A DNA stretch of 44,085 nucleotides from UBA4951 sp963616935. Lineage in GTDB: Bacteria; Bacillota_I; Bacilli_A; RFN20; CAG-826. The position numbers and the translations under genes are program-made. The notes below the pieces were generated by a model that ran no database searches, was not told where the DNA came from, and saw nothing but the letters and a program-made list of their open reading frames with translations. Of the stretch, positions 23,852 through 33,645 are shown in pieces; the stretch's first letter is position 1; each line of letters opens with the position of its first letter. The stretch is taken from assembly GCA_963616935.1 (NCBI GenBank), contig CAVEMS010000008.1, forward strand, positions 1 to 44,085. The letters run 5' to 3'.

Positions 23852-24763
23852 TCAATCGTCATTTTCGAAAGAATCCGTTTTTCTCGCTGCGTGGTTTCTT
23901 CGATAAGAACCGGGAGTGACGTTGAATTCTTTCTTGAAATCTATGTTGAATTGGGAAGGGGTCGAGAAACCCACCTTCAAAGCGATTTCGTTGATAGACA
24001 TCTCGCTGTTGGTCAATAGGCCCGAAGCGTAGCGAAGCTTCGTTTTGACGAGATATTCATGCGTTGTGCAATCGAAGTCTTTTTTGAATAGCCTATTTAG
24101 ATGAACTCTTGAATAATTGAGTTTTTCGCAAAGATCGGCGACCGTAAAAAGCAAGAACGAGGGATCCAAAACCAATTCATTTATGGTTTGCATGAAGGAG
24201 GTTTTGTTTTCGGGCATCTTGGTGATGTCGAAATAGATATGTTGAATCGCGAGTAACGCGGCGGATTCGGAAATATCATTCGTTTCCACACGAGCGGACG
24301 CTCGAGTGTTCGCGCAATGGATTATCGATTCGATATCCATAACGAATTGGCTACTGACCTTGAAAAAATGCTCGCCTTTTAGCAAAGAATTCTTGAACGA
24401 CGGAGATATGGCGTCTAGCAAAGGATAGAGTTTGGAAGTCCTCATCATGACGTTGATATAACGAGGATTCTCCTCCCCCACTTTATAAAGAGAATGCGTA
24501 TCCTCCGTGGTGGCGTAAAAAAGAGTGTTCTTTGGACAAATATAGCTTTTTCCGTTAAGCCGATTCTCGACGGTTCCATTCGTTATGATGGTAAATTCCC
24601 AATAATCTTTATGACCATGATGAAGAGGGTAATCGAATGTGTTTATGTGGAAACCGCAATTGATTCGCTCCTCATCTTTCTTTTCCGGTGCCAAAATGGC
24701 ATCGTTGAACTTTAGATAAGTAACATCTTTCATATCCATATGATAGAAAGGCTGACGAAACAA
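23852..24763 (-). CDS. AraC-family transcriptional regulator
   Basis: A ~300-residue one-component regulator with an N-terminal cupin-like sensing domain (DYPLHHGHKDYWEFTIITNG, about residues 42-60) and a C-terminal pair of helix-turn-helices (LCEKLNYSRVHLNRLFKK and INEIALKVGFSTPSQFN). This is the usual design of activators of sugar-utilisation operons. The start is unclear: TTG at 24763 gives the longest frame, but ATG 24739 or 24733 (MKDVTYLKF) may be the real one; none has a good ribosome site. It is divergent from the permease operon at 25062 and most likely controls it. Confidence 0.88.
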   Translation of the reverse strand: MFRQPFYHMDMKDVTYLKFNDAILAPEKKDEERINCGFHINTFDYPLHHGHKDYWEFTIITNGTVENRLNGKSYICPKNTLFYATTEDTHSLYKVGEENPRYINVMMRTSKLYPLLDAISPSFKNSLLKGEHFFKVSSQFVMDIESIIHCANTRASARVETNDISESAALLAIQHIYFDITKMPENKTSFMQTINELVLDPSFLLFTVADLCEKLNYSRVHLNRLFKKDFDCTTHEYLVKTKLRYASGLLTNSEMSINEIALKVGFSTPSQFNIDFKKEFNVTPGSYRRNHAARKTDSFENDD

Positions 24764-24971
24764 AACAATAAGTTTCTAATACCATCATTTTCGCTAGGCA
24801 AAACGGATCGAAAAAGCAAAAATCGCAATAAAATTTAGAGAATTATCCAATTTCTGCCGCGGATATTTCAATTTTTCATCCCTCTATTGCCATCGGCTTC
24901 AAAACGAAGAAAATGTACCAAAACAATCTATATACGAACACTTTGTGACTATGCGCACGCGTAGAATGGGT

Positions 24972-24990
24972 TAAAATGTAAGCACTTTCT
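24972..24990 (+). promoter_or_regulatory. -10 box fused to a degenerate cre-type operator, permease operon
   Basis: TAAAAT (24972-24977) runs into TGTAAGCACTTTCT (24977-24990), which matches TGWAANCGNTNWCA except for CG to CA and the last base. It sits 70-85 bp upstream of the first permease gene. The 298-bp gap between the divergent AraC gene and this operon holds no supported gene. Confidence 0.6.
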
Positions 24991-25061
24991 TAAAGAGAAA
25001 GGATCATTTCGACCGATATTCATTTTGTCTAATGGCATGAAAATGGCCATAGGAGGAGAAA

Positions 25062-26048
25062 ATGGTACAAGCTAGAGTTTCCTTAAGACCAGGCAAAAAC
25101 AAAGCGGCTTCACGCAAGAAGCTCAGCAACAATCTCTTCGTTTTCGCGGTTTTGCTATTGCCGACCATCGGATTCTTGATTTTCTGGCTCTATATCCACT
25201 TGGACTCTTTTGTTTTGTCTTTCAGAACCGATTCCTCCATCACCTTATTCGACGATCCCGTCGCCGTCTTTAACGACTTCACCCTCGAGAACTATATTCA
25301 AGTATTCAAAGAATTCTTCGATCCTAACGGATCATTGGGCAAAGCCACGATAAACACTTTGATTTACTTCTTCTCGGGATTGTTAATTTCCTTGCCGTTA
25401 TCGGTTCTGTTCTCTTATTTCATCTACAAGAAAATCAAAGGGTATAAATTCTTCCGAGTCATCACTTATTTGCCAACCATCATCACTTCCACCGTATTGA
25501 TCGCCTTATTCATTCAAGTCTTCTCCCTTGGCGGCCCATTCCACTATCTCGAAATCCAAAATGGCGATAGCGGAGGCATCGGCTATAAGCCTTTCTTCCT
25601 AGCCAATAACGACATCGCGATGTTCGCTTTGGTTTTCTACACGATCAGTTTCTCATTCGGCGGAAACGTCGTCGTTTTGTGCGGCGCGATGAATTCGATC
25701 GATAAGCAGATCCTCGAAGCCGGAGAGCTCGATGGCTGCGGATGGGCAAGAGAGCTCTTCTCCATCATTTTGCCAACCATTTGGCCAACGATTTCAACGA
25801 TGATCCTCTTGTCTTTCACTGGCATTTTCGGTGCTAGCGGACCACTGCTCGCCTTCTACCCGACCCTAAATAACAGCGTGGACGTAAACTCCCTAACGAC
25901 CTTGAACTTCGAAATGTATCGTTATGTCGTTGGAAACCTAGGGCGTCCGCAAGACCTATGTTTTGCTAGCACAATCGGCATGGTCCTTTCCGTTTTCACA
26001 ATCCCCATCGTCTTAATCGTCAAGAAATTCACCATGGATAAGGAATAA
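25062..26048 (+). CDS. Carbohydrate ABC transporter permease (MalF/UgpA type)
   Basis: First membrane subunit of a CUT1-class sugar importer, 328 residues with about six transmembrane helices. The EAA loop that docks the ATPase is EAGELDGCGWARELFSIILP at about residues 219-238. A basic N-terminal tail precedes helix 1. AGGAGGAG lies just before the ATG. It is 3 bp from the next permease gene and heads an operon running at least to 37830. The substrate is not readable from the permease itself. Confidence 0.94.
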   Translation: MVQARVSLRPGKNKAASRKKLSNNLFVFAVLLLPTIGFLIFWLYIHLDSFVLSFRTDSSITLFDDPVAVFNDFTLENYIQVFKEFFDPNGSLGKATINTLIYFFSGLLISLPLSVLFSYFIYKKIKGYKFFRVITYLPTIITSTVLIALFIQVFSLGGPFHYLEIQNGDSGGIGYKPFFLANNDIAMFALVFYTISFSFGGNVVVLCGAMNSIDKQILEAGELDGCGWARELFSIILPTIWPTISTMILLSFTGIFGASGPLLAFYPTLNNSVDVNSLTTLNFEMYRYVVGNLGRPQDLCFASTIGMVLSVFTIPIVLIVKKFTMDKE

Positions 26049-26051
26049 AAT

Positions 26052-27011
26052 ATGGCAAAGAACGCGTTATTAAGCAGAGGCAAAGGAAAGCCGCGGAGCA
26101 AATCTCAGAAAATCGTCTTCGCGATCGCTTTCGTTATTTTGGCCGCATATGCGGCATACGTTCTCTTCTTTTTCGTCTTCGGTTTCGTTTTGTCCTTGAA
26201 GGACTACACCTATCGCGTCGGCGAAGGCGCCATGGCTGCGAAATATTGGGAATACCTTTCCGCCAAAGGCCTTTTGTTCACCTTGGATGAGCATTCCTTC
26301 AGGTTCATGAACTATTTCGACGCTTTCACCAATTTCACCGTCACCGGGCTCGATGGCAGCGAAATCAATTACTTGCAAATGCTTTGGAATTCGATTTGGA
26401 GAACGGTTCTCATGACCTTCATCAACTGGTTTTGCACCGCGACCGTTTGCTATGTTTTGGTTCACTATAAGAACAAGGTCACCAAATTCATCTATTCTCT
26501 CGGACTTATTCTCTCGATCATCCCTTTATACGGCGCCGGGGCAGCCGAATACCGCCTCTTCTCAAACGACGTTCTTCCTTTGATCAATTCCCCTTTGATC
26601 TACGTTTCGCAGATAACGCTATTCGGGACCAACTTCTTCTATATGTACGCCTTCTGGAAATCGATTAGTCCCGAATACAAAGAAGCCGGCCTCATCGACG
26701 GGGCGAGCCATGCGGGCATCTATTTCCGAGTCATGCTCCCGATGCTCATCCCAAGCGCCATCTCCTTGTTCATAATGCTTTTCATCACCAACTGGAACAA
26801 CTACGAATACACAAACCTCTATATGCGCGACTATTCCGATTTGTCCTATGGCATTTACGTTTATCGTGAAACCGCCATCTATAACGGAAACGGCACATGG
26901 CCGATTTATTTCGCCGGCGTCATGATGTCCTTCCTTCCTATCGTTCTCCTTTTCATCGCCTTCCAAAACACCATCATGGAAAAGGTGTATATCGGAGGGC
27001 TTAAAGGATAA
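26052..27011 (+). CDS. Carbohydrate ABC transporter permease (MalG/UgpE type)
   Basis: Second membrane subunit, 319 residues, six transmembrane helices. The EAA loop EAGLIDGASHAGIYFRVMLP lies at about residue 211. A sizeable extracytoplasmic segment between helices 1 and 2 (EYLSAKGLLFTLDEHSFRF) is longer than usual for MalG. It starts 3 bp after the first permease gene; the binding-protein gene follows in 26 bp. Confidence 0.94.
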   Translation: MAKNALLSRGKGKPRSKSQKIVFAIAFVILAAYAAYVLFFFVFGFVLSLKDYTYRVGEGAMAAKYWEYLSAKGLLFTLDEHSFRFMNYFDAFTNFTVTGLDGSEINYLQMLWNSIWRTVLMTFINWFCTATVCYVLVHYKNKVTKFIYSLGLILSIIPLYGAGAAEYRLFSNDVLPLINSPLIYVSQITLFGTNFFYMYAFWKSISPEYKEAGLIDGASHAGIYFRVMLPMLIPSAISLFIMLFITNWNNYEYTNLYMRDYSDLSYGIYVYRETAIYNGNGTWPIYFAGVMMSFLPIVLLFIAFQNTIMEKVYIGGLKG

Positions 27012-27037
27012 AAATTTCATTTAGAGAGGAGCAAAAA

Positions 27038-28627
27038 ATGAAAATCTGCAAACTTTTGAAAATCATGCCGTTATTGATGCTCATGGCACCTTTGTCTGGA
27101 TGTGGCAATTCCAGCGGTTCGAGCCTCAATATCGGCGTCGTCAAGATGGGCTATGGCGTGCAATGGGTCAAAGACCTCGCCTCCAATTTCAAGGAAAAAA
27201 CCGGAATCGACGTCAAAATCAGCCAATTCGACGGACAAGCCGGAGCGGACGCTTTAGCGACCGCAGTCGATAATGGCGGCCAATTCGACTTAGTCTTCAC
27301 GAAGAGATCGACTTTCGAAAGCGATATCTACACCAAAAAGAGCGTGAAAGGCCATTCCCCTCTTTATGAGGACATCACCGATTCCATCTATGGCTATACC
27401 AATGAAGGAGAAAGCAAGACCATCGGCGAAAAGCTTTCCTCGGATATGAAGGATTATTACGGATTCGATGGACACTATTACGGCCTTCCTTGGACTAGCG
27501 GCTTTATGGGCATCGCCCGTAACCTCACTTTGTGGAAAGGGATGAACTACACCAACGCCGATATCCCCAACACCACCGACGAACTTATGGCCTTATGCGA
27601 CGAGATATATGCGAAGAACTACACCTATCCAGGTTCTTATCCGGTATCCGGGCGCGTCTATCCATTCATTTATAGCGACAAAGCGGAATATTACACTTCC
27701 ATCGTCAATGTCTGGACCGCTCAATACGAAGGAAGAGACACCACCACCAACTATTTCATGAAGGGCTTAGGCCCCGATGAGACGGAACCGAACGAGAATT
27801 TCTACGCTTACGACGGGCAAAGCGCCGCTTTGGAAGTCATGAGCCAATTGCTCACGGGCAACGAAGGACATCGCCAGGATCCCACCACCTCAATCGACTT
27901 CACGACCGCGCAGTCTTATTTCTATGGCGGCAGCGCTATGTTCACCATCAATGGTTCTTGGCTCGAAAACGAAAGCGGAGCGGACGCCCAAACTGAGATC
28001 GATTACATCAAAATGCCAGTGGTTAGCTCCATCGTCAATCGCATGTCGATTAAAAACGACGCCAACGCCGATAAGAAACTGAGCGAGGCCGTCTCTTATG
28101 TCGACACCCACGACACCGATGGAACCGACGCGCCTTTAAGCGCCGAAGACATGAAGATCGTCCGCGATGCCAGAAGCTATAGCTATCTCGGAGGCGGCGT
28201 TGACCATCAAGGTTTCTTGCTCGCCTATGCCAAAAACAAAGACAATGGCATCGATTTCCTCCGCTACATGTATAGCGACGAAGGCTTGAATGCCTATCGC
28301 AAAACGATGAATGGATTATGCTTGCCAGCCACCCCATGCACCGAATACGCTCCATTGGATACGACGATTTCCACCTTCAAAAAGAGCGTTATCTCCGCTT
28401 TAGAGGAAAACTACCTATTCTATGAGTCGCGCAAAGCGAAATTCTTCTGCTTAGGAAAGGTTGATTTGCATTTCCAAAACGGAACGGGCGGACGTTCGAT
28501 CGTCTCCATGCTCAAAGGAAACGCCGGCTTAAGCGCATTGACTCCCGATCAGATCATGACGATCAACTACGATTACATCAGAACGAACCTCTCCAGCATC
28601 CAAAACGACATGAATAGGGCCAAATAA
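27038..28627 (+). CDS. Sugar ABC transporter substrate-binding lipoprotein
   Basis: Signal peptide with lipobox (LSGC, Cys22). The mature protein has the cluster-B sugar-binding protein pattern: VKDLASNFKEKTGIDVKI near the start, GLPWTSGFMGIARN at about residue 148, and a late aromatic/helical part (DFLRYMYSDEGLNAYRK). At 529 residues it is longer than maltose-type proteins (about 400), which fits an oligosaccharide ligand. GAGAGGAG precedes the ATG. It shares the overlap TAATG with the next gene. It delivers substrate to the two permeases upstream. Confidence 0.93.
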   Translation: MKICKLLKIMPLLMLMAPLSGCGNSSGSSLNIGVVKMGYGVQWVKDLASNFKEKTGIDVKISQFDGQAGADALATAVDNGGQFDLVFTKRSTFESDIYTKKSVKGHSPLYEDITDSIYGYTNEGESKTIGEKLSSDMKDYYGFDGHYYGLPWTSGFMGIARNLTLWKGMNYTNADIPNTTDELMALCDEIYAKNYTYPGSYPVSGRVYPFIYSDKAEYYTSIVNVWTAQYEGRDTTTNYFMKGLGPDETEPNENFYAYDGQSAALEVMSQLLTGNEGHRQDPTTSIDFTTAQSYFYGGSAMFTINGSWLENESGADAQTEIDYIKMPVVSSIVNRMSIKNDANADKKLSEAVSYVDTHDTDGTDAPLSAEDMKIVRDARSYSYLGGGVDHQGFLLAYAKNKDNGIDFLRYMYSDEGLNAYRKTMNGLCLPATPCTEYAPLDTTISTFKKSVISALEENYLFYESRKAKFFCLGKVDLHFQNGTGGRSIVSMLKGNAGLSALTPDQIMTINYDYIRTNLSSIQNDMNRAK

Positions 28628-31140
28628 TGATGAAAAAACTCAAGTTTTCGCCTTTGGCGGCCTTGGGCATCGTCGGCGCGATAATGATGACTGGTTGCGC
28701 CGAAAATAGCCCAATCGACGAATGTTTCGCAACCTATTCCACCGTAAAAGTCTCGCAAAACGCCGACCATTCGGTCTATTACGAAAAACTACCGGCTAAG
28801 ATCGACGTCAAAATGATGCAAAATGAGTCTGAAGCGGGTCAAATCGTTTTCAAGTTCAACAAGGATATCGCTAATTTCACCGTCGAAACTAGCGATTTAG
28901 TCAGCAAAACGAACCAGAAAATCTCCAAAGAAAACGTTACCGTCTATATGCAAAGGTACCTAACTTTGGATAAGGACTTCGATAACATCGCCGACTTCCC
29001 GACCGGCGCGGCCATTCCGGATTTTCTTTTGCCCGTCGAATACGCCGTTTCGAATAAAGAGAACAAAATCGAAAAAAACCAATACCAAGGTTTCGTCGTC
29101 GACATTAAGTCTAACGCCAGCACGCCCGGCGGCGTCTATACGGGAAAAATAACATTTAACTTCGACGGCGAGGAAAAAGAAATCTCTCTAAACGTCACCG
29201 TTTGGGGCTTCCAATATTCCGGCACCCGCGAAACGAAATCTTCCTTCCTCGTCTATAAAGGGGCCCTTTTAGGCGGCGAATACGACGCAAGCGAGGAAAT
29301 GGTCCAAAACTATACCGATATGCTCACCGATTATAAGGTGAATGCGATGGTTGTGGAAAACCCTTCGAAATATAACATCAACACCATGAAGGATTACGTC
29401 GATAACCAAGTAAGAATGATCGATGCGAACCCAAATTATTCATCGATCCCTTTGCCAGTCGTCAACATCCCTAGATCCTTCTCCGTAACCGATATACCAA
29501 CCAATAGACCCGAATCTTTAAGCGAAAGCCAACAAGTCGTATGCATGATGTACGACCTTATCCATAACCTCGTCCTTCGCTCGGATAATGACACCAACTA
29601 CGTCAAGTACGCTTATTTCTATCTGACCGATTTCGACGAGATGGATATGTATCTAGAGAAGGATGGCGCTTACGAAAGAGGCGTAAAATTCTTCGCAAAA
29701 GGCGGCTCTTTGGATCAAGTCCTTCAAAAAATCGTCGACAGAATCACGTCCGATGGGGAACTAACTAAATTCGACCTCGCCAAGAGAGAAGAGATTATTC
29801 AATCAATTCTGAAAATCGACCGCGTCAATCCTTTGACGACCTTCAATTCGACGATCGTCGAGACGCTTAACCAAACCTCCTGCCCTTATATCTCGCAACT
29901 TGAGAACAGCGAATATTATTCCCGTTACGACTATAACCGCGATGAGAATAGCAATGGCGGTCTTTGGACATACACCTGCGTCGGTCCGAAAGCCCCATAT
30001 CCGACCTTCCATTTGGGCGATTATAACCTCGGCAGCAGAACAACGGGCTGGACGATGAAAAGAAGAAACGTCACCGGCTATCTCTATTATGCGGTCAACA
30101 TCTACGATGAGCAAAATAACGGTGCGAACGGCGGTTTCGTGAATCCTTACACCACCCCGACTAGAAATGGCGAATGCCCTGGCGATGGTTTCTTGGTTTA
30201 CCCTGGACGCAAGTACGGTAGCGACCGTCCCTTCCCTTCGAATCGTCTCCTTTGCTTTAGAGACGGCATGGACGACTATGATCTACTAAGCGTTTATGAA
30301 AGAGAAATCGCCAAAGCGGAGAAAAACTACGGCGTCTCCTTCGACTACGATTCATTGATGAACGACGTTTATGATTCGGTGATCACGAACGCTTTATACA
30401 TCAACGACGACAAAGCCGTTTTGTCCGCCCGAGAAGAAATCGCTAACCGTATCCTCTCCCTAACCTCCGACGATAATCTCATCGTCAATTCTTATATAGC
30501 GGATGGGAAGGTCAATACGGAAATCTATTCTCTTTATAGCTCCATAAGCGTCAATGGCGAAAACGTCGAAAACATAACCAAATCCGGAAGAGGCTATAAA
30601 GCCGTTTATAAGTCCAATCTCAAAGAAGAAAAAGATTTGAAGATTCTCGGGATGACTTCTAGCCTTAACTACCATGTTTCGAGCAAAGTAAGGGTGTCTA
30701 ATTTCACCGATGGAAACGGCATCTCCGTCAGCGAAAGCTCGAGTTTCGAAAGCAAAGACGGCAAATTGAGTTGCTCCCTTAGCTCCGTTGATAGAGGCAC
30801 CTCCAACGCCAATAAGAGATTCAAACTCTACGCCGACGTCGCCAATAATGATTTGGCTGGCGTCTCAAGCATAGATTTCACGATCAAAAACGACGGAGAA
30901 TACCCTCTTTCCATCAATTTGACGCTAGATGGGCTTTCGTCCTCTTACTTAAGAACCGTTTACCTCTACCCCAAGCAAGAGAGCAAGTACCACTATAACT
31001 TCGCTCTCGAAAGTGACGATAAGCTATCGAAGGTTAGCGGCATTAGATTCGAGCTTGAGAATTTCGATTCCGCGAACAATGACATCTATCATTACGCAAG
31101 GAATTTCACGATTAGTGATTTTACCTTCAATAAGCAATAA
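28627..31140 (+). CDS. DUF4091 / GH123-like surface lipoprotein (putative glycosidase)
   Basis: A lipoprotein (MTGC, Cys24) of 837 residues. Residues ~35-195 form a beta-sandwich, ~200-620 the DUF4091-type barrel, and the C-terminal ~200 residues a further beta domain. The strand-end YFYLTDFDEMDMY places an Asp-Glu pair at residues 337-338, the position of the substrate-assisted catalytic pair of GH123 beta-N-acetylgalactosaminidases. Conserved DUF4091 end segments are also present (GDGFLVYPGRKYG, LCFRDGMDDYDLLSVYE). It could therefore remove GalNAc (or GlcNAc) at the cell surface before uptake. Activity is inferred from family only. It sits between the binding protein and another lipoprotein. 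Confidence 0.82.
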   Translation: MMKKLKFSPLAALGIVGAIMMTGCAENSPIDECFATYSTVKVSQNADHSVYYEKLPAKIDVKMMQNESEAGQIVFKFNKDIANFTVETSDLVSKTNQKISKENVTVYMQRYLTLDKDFDNIADFPTGAAIPDFLLPVEYAVSNKENKIEKNQYQGFVVDIKSNASTPGGVYTGKITFNFDGEEKEISLNVTVWGFQYSGTRETKSSFLVYKGALLGGEYDASEEMVQNYTDMLTDYKVNAMVVENPSKYNINTMKDYVDNQVRMIDANPNYSSIPLPVVNIPRSFSVTDIPTNRPESLSESQQVVCMMYDLIHNLVLRSDNDTNYVKYAYFYLTDFDEMDMYLEKDGAYERGVKFFAKGGSLDQVLQKIVDRITSDGELTKFDLAKREEIIQSILKIDRVNPLTTFNSTIVETLNQTSCPYISQLENSEYYSRYDYNRDENSNGGLWTYTCVGPKAPYPTFHLGDYNLGSRTTGWTMKRRNVTGYLYYAVNIYDEQNNGANGGFVNPYTTPTRNGECPGDGFLVYPGRKYGSDRPFPSNRLLCFRDGMDDYDLLSVYEREIAKAEKNYGVSFDYDSLMNDVYDSVITNALYINDDKAVLSAREEIANRILSLTSDDNLIVNSYIADGKVNTEIYSLYSSISVNGENVENITKSGRGYKAVYKSNLKEEKDLKILGMTSSLNYHVSSKVRVSNFTDGNGISVSESSSFESKDGKLSCSLSSVDRGTSNANKRFKLYADVANNDLAGVSSIDFTIKNDGEYPLSINLTLDGLSSSYLRTVYLYPKQESKYHYNFALESDDKLSKVSGIRFELENFDSANNDIYHYARNFTISDFTFNKQ

Positions 31141-31151
31141 GGAGTGATAAT

Positions 31152-32429
31152 ATGAAATCGAATAAACTAATTCCCTTATTACTCCCATTCGTCGCACTCG
31201 TTTCTTGCTCCAAGGAAAATCAAACGTCTAGCAGCGATGAAGAACCGATCGTCACCATCAACGGATATAACGACATCGCCGACCTCTATCGTAGCAAATT
31301 GGTATATCCTTTCAGCAGTTACGCCATCCAATGCCAATTCGACATCAATAGCGATCCTAATTACATCAAAGAAGGCGAAGGCAGCCTTAAGATGTATATG
31401 AATAGCGTTAGCGGAGGCGAATACTCCTATTTCGTCCAGCGCTTCTCCGAATCGCCGATCAAAAACCGTAGCATCGCAGACATCAACAAATTCTCCGTGT
31501 GGCTATATAACGCTAACGACGTCGAAGCCGAGGCGAGTTTGGTCTTAATCGGAAAAGGCGACGTCGCCGCCACTTCCATCGATATTTCTTTGGCGGCCAA
31601 TCAATGGAATTATTGCGAGTACAATCTTTCTAGGTTAATTCTCGAAAACGGTTCCGACGATTTGCTTGGCTTTGGCGTTTTGCTGAACAAAACGGCGGGG
31701 ACTTATTATCTCGACGACTGGAAAGTCTATTTCGGCGCGGAATACACGAGCGAAGATCTTGCCATTCTCGACAAAGTCAACTCCGTAAGCGCCAAAATCA
31801 AAACGCTTAATCCCGATATGGATTTCACTAGCGAAAGCGAAAATGCCTCATTAGAGGAAGCTTGCGCCGCTTATTATGAAATCGATTCGGCTTATCGTAA
31901 CGCCGTAAAAGGCAACAACACCTTAGAAAAGCTCGCCGAGGATTATTGCGAACATCTAACGAAGCTAAGCGGCGGAACGACGGCTTTCAATTTCTCTAAG
32001 GCAGCAGGCGTCTCTCAAGCCAGCGTCAGCATGCTTAGCGCAGGCGTCAGCCTATCCTATTCGAAAGAATTCAAACGTCCTGGAAGCGAAGGAACGATGA
32101 AAATCAGCTCCAACGGAAATAGCAAATGGGTCTATTTAAACCTCTCCACTTCCGCAAGCGTCTCTAGTTACTCGAAATTCGGCATTTGGTTCTATAACGA
32201 TAGCGATAGCGAATTCGGCTTCTGCATCCAATGGAACGCATTGGCGCAATACATCAAGCCGAGCAAAACCATCTCAAGCGATGACGGATGGCAGTATTTC
32301 GAATATAGCTGCGCCGGTTTGTCGGGGAAGGTGGAATTCGAATATTGCGCGGTTGCCGAAGGCATCAGCGGCGGGACATTGCCAACCTCTGGCGACCTCT
32401 ATGTAAGCGATATCGTTTTGATCAAATAG
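31152..32429 (+). CDS. Surface lipoprotein with two beta-sandwich domains
   Basis: Lipoprotein signal (ALVSC, Cys19), 425 residues. Domain 1 (about 35-195: GSLKMYMNSVSGGEY, WNYCEYNLSRLI, TYYLDDWKVYF) and domain 2 (about 275-425: GTMKISSNGNSKWVYL, WQYFEYSCAGLSG, DLYVSDIVLI) look like copies of one carbohydrate-binding-type sandwich, joined by a helical linker (about 200-270). The plan matches the proteins at 20034 and 22207. AAGGAG precedes the ATG. It lies inside the importer operon and is probably a glycan-binding accessory. Confidence 0.78.
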   Translation: MKSNKLIPLLLPFVALVSCSKENQTSSSDEEPIVTINGYNDIADLYRSKLVYPFSSYAIQCQFDINSDPNYIKEGEGSLKMYMNSVSGGEYSYFVQRFSESPIKNRSIADINKFSVWLYNANDVEAEASLVLIGKGDVAATSIDISLAANQWNYCEYNLSRLILENGSDDLLGFGVLLNKTAGTYYLDDWKVYFGAEYTSEDLAILDKVNSVSAKIKTLNPDMDFTSESENASLEEACAAYYEIDSAYRNAVKGNNTLEKLAEDYCEHLTKLSGGTTAFNFSKAAGVSQASVSMLSAGVSLSYSKEFKRPGSEGTMKISSNGNSKWVYLNLSTSASVSSYSKFGIWFYNDSDSEFGFCIQWNALAQYIKPSKTISSDDGWQYFEYSCAGLSGKVEFEYCAVAEGISGGTLPTSGDLYVSDIVLIK

Positions 32430-32438
32430 GAACTATAG

Positions 32439-33188
32439 ATGCCTAAGATAACCATCGATTCCATAAACGTCGAATTTTCTAGCGGCAAAAAGGCCGTCCA
32501 CGTTTTAAACGACCTCAATGCTGTTTTCCATAGCAATATGGTAAACGTTATCTTAGGCGAAAGCGGATGTGGCAAAACCACTTTGCTAAAACTGATATGC
32601 GGCGAGATAAGCCCCTCAAAAGGCCGAGTCTACTTCGACGATCTAGACGTCACCGATCTTTCGATAAGGGATAGGAACCTATCCCTCGTGAATCAAAACA
32701 TCAATCTTTATCCGCATTTTAACGTGTTTAGGAACCTCGCTTTTCCACTAATGCATACCCTCGCTAGCGGAGAGGAAATCAAAGAAAGGGTTTATAAAGT
32801 GGCGAAAATGCTACAAATCGAGCATTTGTTGACGCGTAAGCCAAAACAGATATCCCTCGGCCAAGCCCAAAGGGTGGCAATCGGAAAAGCCATCATCAAA
32901 AAACCGAACGTCCTCCTCTTCGATGAGCCGTTCTCGAACCTCGATGAACCTTTGAGAATCCGTCTCCGAGGTGATTTGAAAAAGATGCTCATCGACTTGA
33001 AGACGACAACCGTTTTCGTGACCCATAGCCTCAAAGAGGCCATGGCCATCGGAGATTTCGTTTACATCATGAACGAGGGAAAGATAGAAGAAGAAATCGA
33101 AGCGGAAAAGCTTCTCGAGGCAAGAAGCAAAATCGGCAGATCGCTCATCGAAAGCGAAATAGGAGAAGACGATGTACTCCTTGGATGA
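32439..33188 (+). CDS. Sugar-importer ATPase, short MalK-like (no TOBE domain)
   Basis: An ABC ATPase with Walker A GESGCGKTT (40-48), Q loop NQN (85-87), signature SLGQAQR (139-145), Walker B LLFDEP (159-164) and switch His196. Sequence features resemble MalK/UgpC sugar-importer ATPases. At 249 residues it ends right after the NBD, whereas MalK-type proteins are about 370 residues and carry a C-terminal TOBE/regulatory domain. The signature has SLGQ instead of LSGGQ, and the usual Q-R spacing is kept. It probably powers the two permeases upstream. Overlap with the next gene is 17 bp, so the shortening is not a simple gene end break. Confidence 0.88.
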   Translation: MPKITIDSINVEFSSGKKAVHVLNDLNAVFHSNMVNVILGESGCGKTTLLKLICGEISPSKGRVYFDDLDVTDLSIRDRNLSLVNQNINLYPHFNVFRNLAFPLMHTLASGEEIKERVYKVAKMLQIEHLLTRKPKQISLGQAQRVAIGKAIIKKPNVLLFDEPFSNLDEPLRIRLRGDLKKMLIDLKTTTVFVTHSLKEAMAIGDFVYIMNEGKIEEEIEAEKLLEARSKIGRSLIESEIGEDDVLLG

Positions 33189-33645
33189 GAAAGCGAAAAT
33201 CGACAAGAAATATCGAACCAATCTTTTTTTCTTCGTCTTTTGTTTGATTTTTCTCTTAACTTTGGTGGTAGTGACGATATGCCTAACCTCCCATAAGAAT
33301 TATCGGTATTTCGAGTTCATCGGTGGGGCTTTTGCGGGGATTTTCGTCTTTTTGAGCATTTTTTGCTTCGCCAAAACGATGGATTTGCGTCGCCTAAAGC
33401 TTCATTTCGAAAGCGTCCTCTCTGAAAAAGAAAGCCATATCGAAGCCGAAGTGGTTTCCATCGGCGAGAAAACGTTGACTCTCGACGACGACATGAGGGT
33501 TCGCGAGATAACTTTGAGCCAAGAAGGCGTCAATAACGTCTATTTCTTATTGGAGGTTTTCTTGCCTTGCGAATTAGAAGAAGGCAAATCCTATCGCTTT
33601 CTCTTGGCCGATCGCTTCATCAGGGGGATAGAAAATGAACTATAA
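33172..33645 (+). CDS. Two-TM membrane protein with a soluble beta domain
   Basis: A 157-residue protein, not recognised. Two membrane helices (about residues 18-39 and 48-67) are followed by a cytoplasmic-looking beta-rich domain (ESHIEAEVVSIGEKTLTL, VREITLSQEGVNNVYFL) that has the size of an OB-like or TOBE-like fold. Because the ATPase just upstream lacks its TOBE domain, one could ask whether this domain replaces it; this is speculation. GGAGAAG precedes the ATG. It overlaps its neighbours by 17 and 11 bp, so tight coupling is expected. Confidence 0.72.
   Translation: MYSLDEKAKIDKKYRTNLFFFVFCLIFLLTLVVVTICLTSHKNYRYFEFIGGAFAGIFVFLSIFCFAKTMDLRRLKLHFESVLSEKESHIEAEVVSIGEKTLTLDDDMRVREITLSQEGVNNVYFLLEVFLPCELEEGKSYRFLLADRFIRGIENEL

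Noticed and set aside
26070..27020. Two ~130-codon minus-strand frames over the second permease
   Set aside because: Both are shadows of the permease gene, without ribosome sites or recognisable domains.
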